From contig JBGCFP010000195.1 of assembly GCA_045107005.1 (NCBI GenBank), positions 1-8,896 on the forward strand: a stretch of DNA of 8,896 nucleotides, read 5' to 3'. A program made the position numbers and the translations under genes. The notes below the pieces were generated by a model. The model searched no databases, was not told the DNA's origin, and was given only the letters and a program-made list of their open reading frames with translations. This document shows positions 1 to 7,000 of the stretch, in pieces (the stretch's first letter is position 1; each line of letters starts with the position of its first letter). The DNA comes from JBCCMA01 sp045107005. Lineage in GTDB: Bacteria > Pseudomonadota > Gammaproteobacteria > Steroidobacterales > JBCCMA01.

Positions 1-253
1 GAGTGAAAGTCGTGCGAGCGTTTGGTGGGGAAGGCTAGGGGAGTGTATTGGTCAAGAAGCAAAACGGCGCAAAGCGCTTAGCTTTACGCTGATGACCCGA
101 ACTCGCGACGAGCGCGGGCTCGGGTGAGCGGATAGATACTCACTTTGCGCGACCGATTGCGCCAACCGTGGCCTTGATATCGGGACCGATATCGCCGGTG
201 TACAGCACTTCGCTGGACCTGCGCAGCTCGATGAAGAGGGCAATTACTACATC
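1..253. other. Upstream region without an intact gene
   Basis: I see no complete gene here. All three plus-strand frames are interrupted: a TGA at 4-6 and TAG at 79-81 and 133-135 in one frame, TGA at 125-127 in a second, and TAG at 36-38 plus TGA at 90-92 in the third. From 128 onward the frame that enters the repeat protein at 254 is open, reading ADRYSLCATDCANRGLDIG and later QLDEEGNYYIMDMN, which has plausible protein character. No ATG, GTG or TTG start lies in that frame between 128 and 253. The stretch could be the decayed body of a longer gene whose C-terminus is the repeat region, or non-coding leader. The first 127 bases show nothing I recognise. Confidence 0.4.
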
Positions 254-526
254 ATGGACATGAACGCTGGCGCACCGGGCAGCGTGCTTGGAAGCGACGG
301 GTTCGTGTGGTCCGACGGTTTTGTCTGGTCAGACGGGTTTGTCTGGTCCGACGGATTTGTCTGGTCCAACGGGTTCGTCTGGTCGGATGGGTCTGTGTGG
401 TCTGACGGCTTCGTCTGGTCCGATGGATTCGTTTGGAGCCAGGGCTTCGTATGGTCGCAGAACTTCGACGAAGATATTGGTGCATCAAGCACCGCGGGCA
501 TCAACCAGTGGGTTCCACAGGAGTAG
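254..526 (+). CDS. Small Trp-rich hexapeptide-repeat protein, or C-terminal remnant of a larger exported protein
   Basis: A 90-residue product starts MDMNAGAPGSVLGS, continues with nine DGFVWS hexapeptides (residues 15-68), and ends with the acidic tail QNFDEDIGASSTAG...PQE and a TAG stop. Codon variation between repeat units is almost all synonymous, including a TCN-to-AGC serine switch, so the amino-acid repeat looks selected and the frame looks real. The start is uncertain. The AGAGGG stretch just before 241 lies about 13 nt from ATG 254, which is poor spacing, and the frame stays open back to 128 with no alternative start. Comparable W-rich short tandem repeats occur at the C-termini of some secreted subtilisin-like (S8) peptidases, so this may be the tail of a broken gene; that is recollection of family style, with no catalytic domain visible here. 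An intrinsic terminator follows 143 nt downstream, consistent with a transcript ending after this frame. Function is unknown. Confidence 0.5.
   Translation: MDMNAGAPGSVLGSDGFVWSDGFVWSDGFVWSDGFVWSNGFVWSDGSVWSDGFVWSDGFVWSQGFVWSQNFDEDIGASSTAGINQWVPQE
296..457 (+). repeat. Nine tandem 18-bp units encoding DGFVWS
   Basis: Nine contiguous units of the form GAC-GGN-TTY-GTN-TGG-TCN have no spacer between them. Exceptions at the protein level are Asn for Asp in unit 5 (368), Ser for Phe in unit 6 (392) and Gln for Asp in unit 9 (440). Val-Trp-Ser is invariant in all nine units. Third positions vary freely, and unit 8 uses AGC for Ser, so the array is old enough to have drifted synonymously while the peptide was kept. 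This is a protein-level minisatellite and not a CRISPR array. Confidence 0.9.
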
Positions 527-668
527 CGCGCACGAGGCCTCGATTGTCACCCGGCGTCTGCCGATGTTGCCGTTTTTGACCATGCGTACAAAACGTTTAG
601 ATTGCCTTTAATTCGTCACCCTGCGACTGGGGGATGAGCCTCTTCCAGTTCGACTTCACCAATAAAGA

Positions 669-692
669 CCCCGCCTGCATGGCGGGGTTTTT
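669..692 (+). terminator. Rho-independent terminator
   Basis: A perfect 7-bp GC stem, CCCCGCC (669-675) with GGCGGGG (681-687), encloses a TGCAT loop and is followed directly by five T residues (688-692). Short A-rich sequence precedes the stem, so the hairpin may also work weakly in reverse. It lies 143 nt after the stop of the hexapeptide-repeat frame and 261 nt before the giant gene, so it should separate the two transcription units. Confidence 0.9.
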
Positions 693-817
693 GCATTTCA
701 GGCCTGCTGAATCCTCGTTGTTGCGCTGTGAACCCAGCTGTGTACCGGCACTGTGTGCGCATGCGCCCAGGTGCGAAAGATTATAACTATCAGCAGGTTG
801 TCGCCAGATTTCGAGTT

Positions 818-856
818 GATCACATCTCCAGGACAAATAGATCACGTCGCGATCAC
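818..856 (+). promoter_or_regulatory. Three helically phased GATCAC direct repeats
   Basis: GATCAC occurs at 818-823, 840-845 and 851-856. The start-to-start distances are 22 and 11 bp, two turns and one turn of B-DNA, so all three words face the same side of the helix. They lie 98-136 bp upstream of the start of the giant gene and beyond the upstream terminator, where a regulator site would be expected. Each word contains GATC, a potential Dam methylation site. No known operator consensus is recognised, and a chance cluster of a 6-mer is possible. Confidence 0.3.
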
Positions 857-947
857 CTGTTGCAGCCGCGACTTAAATAGGATCGCGAGGTGTCTTTTGC
901 ATTGCGCTGCAGCTGAATTGCTCGCTTGCACAATTGATCTTGAGAAT

Positions 948-953
948 AAGGGG
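948..953 (+). promoter_or_regulatory. Ribosome-binding site candidate AAGGGG
   Basis: AAGGGG directly abuts ATG 954 and lies 6 nt before the in-frame ATG at 960. The spacing favours initiation at 960 (Met-3). For ATG 954 the only other candidate is the weaker GAGA at 942-945. The choice changes the protein by two residues and does not affect the signal peptide. Confidence 0.45.
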
Positions 954-1085
954 ATGAGTATGGACCGCAACGACTGGATTGACGAAAGCGCAATCAGCCT
1001 TGCGATTTCGCGTGTTACCAGCGCAGTGTTAGCCGTAGTGCTGATATTGCTTACCGGCGCATTTGGCCAGAGCAGCGCCGCTGCC
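954..1085 (+). other. Sec signal peptide of the giant Rhs protein
   Basis: Residues 23-38 form a continuous hydrophobic segment (SAVLAVVLILLTGAFG), followed by QSSAAAQ, a good AxA signal-peptidase I site with predicted cut after Ala-44. The n-region is odd: about 20 residues long and acidic (Asp-4, Asp-7, Asp-10, Glu-11), with only Arg-5 and Arg-20 as positive charges. No lipobox cysteine is present. This supports Sec export, unlike the many Rhs effectors that are loaded onto type VI secretion machinery and lack a signal peptide. Confidence 0.8.
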
Positions 1086-4000
1086 CAATTGGTCGGTACG
1101 CCCAACGGCAAGTTGTCCGTCGACCCGACAGGGGCGGCGAATTACCAGATACCGATTGAAACACCGCCCGGCGTCGCGGGTGTAACGCCCGAACTGGCGC
1201 TGGTTTACAACAGCCGTTCGGGTAATGGTCTGATGGGCATGGGCTGGTCGCTCTCCGGTTTGTCCGCCGTATCTCGGTGTCCGGCGACCATTCCCGTAGA
1301 CGGCTTTTACGACGGCACCGATCTCGACGACAACGACCGTTTCTGTCTTGATGGCCAACGCCTGATTGATCAAGGCAACGGCAGCTACCGCACCGAGGTC
1401 GAAACGTTCAAGAAAATTCGGCGTCAGGGCGTGCCCGGGAGCTGCACGACGACCTTCCGAGTGCAAGATGCTTCGGGTATGACCCGCGAGTATGGCGGTA
1501 CCGACGACAGCTGTATCGAGACCGAAAACGCAGGCCAGGGCCTGACCTGGGCGGTCAGTCGTATCTCCGACATTTTCGGTAACTTCATCGCCTTTGAGTA
1601 TGGCAACGACGCAACGACCAGTGAATACTGGCCAACGAAAGTGACGTACGGTTCAGGCAAAGCGTCTGTTGCCGAAGTCCGTTTTGACTACTCCACCAAC
1701 CGCCCCGACGTATTCTACGCCTACGTTGCCGGTACCCAGACCGGCGTCAAGCGCAGGCTGACCAATGTAAAGACCTACTCTCAGAGTACGCTCGTGCACG
1801 ACTATCGCCTGACCTACCGTCAGGGTAGCAAGTCAAACCGCAGCCAACTGCAGACCGTCACTCAATGCGACGTCTTTAATGACTGTTTGCCGGGCGTCGA
1901 GTTCTTGTGGCAACAAGGCGCCCGCGGGTTTACGACCGGGCCTGCCGGTTCGCTGAACTCCGAGCTCGAGCACTCGCAGTTTCTCGATATGGACGCCGAT
2001 GGCTTCCTTGATATTGCCTATTACGGCGCGAACAGCATTTTTGTCTTCCGTGGCGGGCCTGTATTCACGACACCATTCAACTCCGGCATTCAGATCACGC
2101 CTGATCAAGCCGAGAACCTGAAGGTCCTCGACTACAACGGCGACGGCCTGTCGGATCTGGCCTATCCCAACAATCCACAGGGCGGCTCTACGTGGGTGAT
2201 CTTGCAATCTCGCGGGCTTGATCCAGTTACCGGCAGCACGCCTTGCGGCGGAGATCCGGTGCCGTGTCCAACTAACGTTTTCTTTGAGACCATCACCACG
2301 TCATTGTTGTACCCCGGCTCAGAGAACAGCACGTTTCTGGACGCGGACGGCGATGGCCGTTCGGATTTTCTCTATTCCACAAATAACCAGTTTCGGCTCT
2401 ATCTCAACGGGCCGTCGGGAATTTCCGGCACCCTCACCGACAGCGTCCTGGCCTCCGATCGGCCCGCGCCCAACAACCGCGCAAGCATCAATCTCAATCG
2501 TGGCGGCGTCAATCTCGATGGTGACGGTCGTGACGACTATTTAGGCTATCGCTGCGAACCGCAAATTGACTCGCCATGCATGAACAATGACGATCACTAT
2601 TTCGTCAAGGTAAGTTACAACCCACTTCCTAGTGGTGGCGGCAATCTGACTGCCACCGAGATTCCAGGTATTGCTGGCGCAAAAATCACTAAGAGAGCCA
2701 ACTTCGTTGACATCAACGGCGATGGCATTACCGATCTCATGTACCAGGAAAACAGCGCCAACAGGTGGCGCTTCCACGTCAACTCCGGCACGCAATTTCT
2801 GGCCGCCCAGACCTACACGGTTCCCACACAGGCCTCGATTGAGCGGGTACAGATCATTGACTACAACGGTGACGGACGTAGTGACGTCATCTATCCATCG
2901 GGGGCAAACCGCTGGGTTGTGGGGTTGTCTAACGGCACGCGCCCCGTCGGCATCGTTGAAACCGGTGAAAACGCGGCGCTTGCCACGTTGTTCGTTGACC
3001 TTAACGGCGACTCGCTGGCGGATCTGTTCTCCAACCCTGACGGCGGCTCCAACGTTTGGTCTTTACGTCAGCAAAAGCCGATGATGCACGACTTGCTCGC
3101 GCGCGTGCGCAAAGGGCGCAACGCCGCTCCTGAGAGTTATCGCTATGTAGATGAAAGCGCCATCTATTATGTGCCTGCTACGGACCGCGGTTTTTACACG
3201 CGTGTTGACACCATCCCGGCCTATCCCTATCGACGTTTCGCTGCGCCGATGTATCTGGTCTCCCACGTATCGGCAGACACGGCGACAACCCCGGATCAGA
3301 GCGAACCCAATCAGGTATTTACCAGCTACCACTATGAAGACGGTGTCATCGAGCTTGGTGGCCGTGGCTTTCTTGGCTTCCGTGAAATTCGCGCGCTGAA
3401 CTCCAACACCGCGACGCTGACGGTCAACCGTCACCGCCTCGAATTCCCTTACAACGGCATGCTCGAAGTTGCAGAGCAGATGATCACCGACGGCGTGACA
3501 ATCGATCAGACGAACGCCAATCTGCCGCTTGCGCCGTCGGAGTTTGTCGGTTCCATACCGGACATCTGCGACGAACAGGATCTTGGCTATATTCCGCCAA
3601 TTTGCAGCGCGCCACAGGTACCTGTCGTTGAAGTGCCGCCGCCATACGTGCCGCCACCGACTTTTCACGGTGGAACACTGGTTTCGCGTATCACCAATAC
3701 CCTGGACCAAATGCCATCGCAGCCAACCGGCTCGCCGTTTCCGTATATCGATGAAGGCTACCAGGAGGTATTCGACCTGGGCACCGGCAGTCGCTACAAG
3801 CGTGTGCTGACCGATTTCACTTACAACGGATGGGGCAATGCGACAGATGTCGTTGCCACCACGACCAACGGTACCGGCGGTGAAGCGCACGTGGTCGACA
3901 CTACGCATGTGTTTCAGAACTGGACCGGCGGTGATCAGTGGTGCCTCGCGCGCCTGACGCGCACGGAGATCCGTCGCACCCGCAATGGTGGCTATGCCCC

Positions 4001-7000
4001 AACCGCAGGTGCCGGCGCAAACCTGGCGCCACTGAACACCAACAACGACCCGCGAGTATCGACCTTTGGCTACGATCCGGTCACTTGCCAGCTGACCAGT
4101 GAAACCACTGAGCCCTCAACGGCACTGTCGATGACTCGACAGCACGACTACGACCGTTTCGGTAACCGTATTGCAACCACCATTACCGGCGCGGATATCG
4201 AAACGCGGGTTGCGCGCACGCGCTACGACAATAGTGGTCAATTCCCGGTTTGGGAACAAAACGATCTTGGTCATACCGAAACCAAATCCTGGGATGCAAG
4301 ATTCGGTGTCGCGCTAACGAGCACGGGACCGAACGGGCTCACCACAACCTGGGAATACGACACGTTGGGGCGCAAGGTTTCAGAAACCGCGCCCGTGACC
4401 ACACTGCGTAACGATTGGATCTATGAATGGTGTGAAACGGCAGCGTCCGGTTGTGCATCACCATTCGCCTTGTTCAAAATCTCAATGACCGCGACGGATG
4501 TCACCACGCCTGATGGCGTACGGATGTCGACAGAGCACGACCAGCTGGGACGCGAAGTCGCTACCAACACACTCTTGCTGGGCGGAAGTTTTTCCACTGT
4601 TGAAAACCGCTACGACCCGCTGGGTCGCACGTACGCAACGTCAGCTCCCTATATGGGGTCGGCCATTTGCTGGCGCTTCCTGATTTACGACAATCTTGGA
4701 CGCGTGATTGAGGACCGCAGTCCGAAATCGGCGGCGCAATGCACAGCGTCGCTACCGGCGTGGAACGCCAACGATCCGTTCTCAGGTTATTCAAGCGTGA
4801 GAAATTTTGCGTACAACGGATTCGTCAAGACGTTGACCCACCCGGAAGTGGGAACCCCCTCTTTCCGTCGAGTTGAAACGCAGATAGACACGCCGCTCGG
4901 GAATCTCCGCCGCGTCTGCGAAGGCGCGTGCTCGTCCGTCAGCGTGCAGACCCGGTTTGATTTTGACGTCTACGGCAACACCACCTGGGTAGAAGATTCC
5001 GCCGGCAACGTAACCACAACGGTGTTCAACAAGCTTGGCCACAAGACAGCCATGAACGATCCGGATATGGGCGCGTGGAGCTACGCTCACAACGTGCTGG
5101 GCGAATTGATCAGTCAGACTGACGCGAAGAACCAATTTGTCACCCAGCGCTACGACACGATCGGCCGCATGATTCATCGGCTCGATCCTGAAGGTGAAAC
5201 CACGTGGGTCTACGACGTTGGTCCGGGCAAAGGCATTGGCAAACTCGCCTACGTCAGCGCTCCAGGCGGTTATGGCGAGGGCCATGGCTACGATGAATAC
5301 GGCAGAGCGTCAGAAACACTGCAGATTATTGACGGTGAAGCGCACTTGGTCGGCACGAGCTATGACACATTGGGTCGGCCGTCTGTCCTGACCTACCCCG
5401 ATCGCAATCCGACTGCGGTAATTCCTGCACTGCCTAACGCGCCGGGCCGACCTTCTGTCTCCCCGGCCGGCACGAGCACCAGTGGCAACTACACCGTCAG
5501 CTGGTCCGCACCGGGTGGCCCGATCGATCAATACAAGTTGTTTGAATCCGCGCCAGACGGCAATTTCCCTGCTGCACAGCGCACGCCACAGTATGTCAGC
5601 GACACACCATCCTTTGACGTCGTGGACCGCACCAACGGCTCGTATCGCTACAAAGTCGAAGCCTGTAATCAGGCTGGCTGTGGCGCAACTAGCCTGGTCA
5701 GTGCTCCGGTCAACGTTGATCGGCCCTTGGGCCAAGCCCATGCACCCACCGTGCAGGCATCGAGCACGGGTACGCATACCGTTCGCTGGAGTGCGTTCCC
5801 CAACGCCAGTCACTACAAACTGTATAGCGGCACGAGCGCTGGCGGCGTGGGCGGCAGTCCCATTTACCAGGGACCCAACCTGAACCACGTTCACGACTTG
5901 ACCGTTAACGGAAATTTCTTCTACGGCGTGCGCGCCTGTGAATCCTCTGCACTTGCCAGTTGTGGCGCTCAGAGCCTTGCCAGCACGGCCGTCGCTGTCT
6001 CGCTTCCGCAACCGGTAACGCCAGCCGCGCCGACGCTGTCGCCAAGTCCGAGCCTTGGCAGTCACACAGCGTCTTGGCAATCGGTCGCTGGTGCGCGTAC
6101 CTATAATCTGTACCGCTCGACCATTCTTGGCGATCTTGGCGGCTCACCGATTGCTCAAACGACCGGCTTGTCAGCGGCCGACAGCGCGGGCGTTGGTCAG
6201 TATTACTACCGCCTCGAAGCTTGTGCAGCGAGCAACTTCACGGTATGCAGCAGCAGGAGCGGACCGACCACTTTGCAAGTGCAGCCAGGCGCGCCAAACC
6301 CGCCTTCGTTTAGCAATGTGAATGACGGTTCGGTAAATACTACCTGGAACTCGATCACCGGCGCCGATGAGTATGTGCTGGAGCGCCGTTTCGGCAATAT
6401 TGACACAACGGTCTACGAAGGCAGTTCGCCTGCGACTTCGGACACCGTCACTGTTGCGGGGACGTATCAGTACCGAGCGCGCGCGCGCAAAACCGGGTCG
6501 CCGGTAATCAACGGTCAGTTCGGTGGTTATAACTCTATATCCCTGACCCCTGCTGCTCAGACACCCGGCGTGCCTGGCAACGTAGGGACTTCCCCACAGT
6601 CTGTATTCCAGAACGAGAATTTCTCGGTGTCATGGAATGCGCCGGCCGGCACCTACGACACCTACGTAGTGGAATCGAAAAGGAACTCAGCCGGTTGGCA
6701 ATTTTTCAAGGAAACAGCGTCACCGTCAACGTCGGTGTCGGGCAGTCTGTCGCAAGCGGGCGAGTACTCATTCCGAGTACGTGCATGCGACGGCGGTGCC
6801 AGTGGCACGTGTGGCGACAACGGTATCAGCACTAATTTTCTGTCAGTCCTCAATCCGAATTCGCCAACGAACCCAGGGCCCAAGGCAAAGTCTGGTGTCA
6901 CACCTGACAGCGTTTTCTCGCGCCAGCAGCAGCTACTGCGCAGCGCACGGGCGAAGTTCATGCACGTCAGCACGCGTTCATCCGGACAGCAGCCTTATGC

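Larger units (their letters stand above)
527..953. other. Intergenic region and leader of the giant gene
   Basis: No coding sequence is supported in these 427 bases. The stretch holds an intrinsic terminator (669-692), three phased GATCAC words (818-856) and a purine-rich ribosome-binding segment (948-953). The frame of the downstream gene is open back to 732, after the TGA at 729-731, but contains no ATG before 954, so an earlier start is unlikely. I could not identify a convincing sigma-70 promoter: TAAATA at 874-879 resembles a -10 box but lacks a -35 hexamer at a suitable distance. Confidence 0.6.

Noticed and set aside
296..457. CRISPR array
   Set aside because: The units are contiguous 18-mers without spacers and encode a peptide repeat.
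247..504. Minus-strand repeat product with PSDQTN-like hexapeptides
   Set aside because: It is the reverse complement of the DGFVWS array. Variation between units is synonymous in the plus frame and not in this one, so the plus frame is the selected one.
288..611. Second plus-strand frame through the 18-bp repeat
   Set aside because: It is a +1 shadow of the repeat; the between-unit substitutions change its amino acids, and it reads on through the non-coding region after the real stop.
626..649. Inverted repeat ACTGG...CCAGT as a second terminator or riboswitch stem
   Set aside because: Only 5 bp with a 14-nt loop and no T-run; easily due to chance next to the strong hairpin at 669-692.
874..879. 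TAAATA as a sigma-70 -10 box
   Set aside because: No acceptable -35 hexamer lies 16-18 bp upstream; the only TTGCAG nearby is 8 bp away.
3063..3908. Long minus-strand open frame (281 codons)
   Set aside because: It lies antisense to the TcdB-middle and linker part of the giant gene, whose plus frame has clear domain motifs. The product is rich in Arg/Val with no recognisable domain, typical of a shadow frame in GC-rich coding DNA.
5310..6080. Minus-strand open frame (256 codons)
   Set aside because: Antisense to the end of YD block 1 and the first FN3-like domains. It has low-complexity Arg/Ala-rich composition and no family motif.
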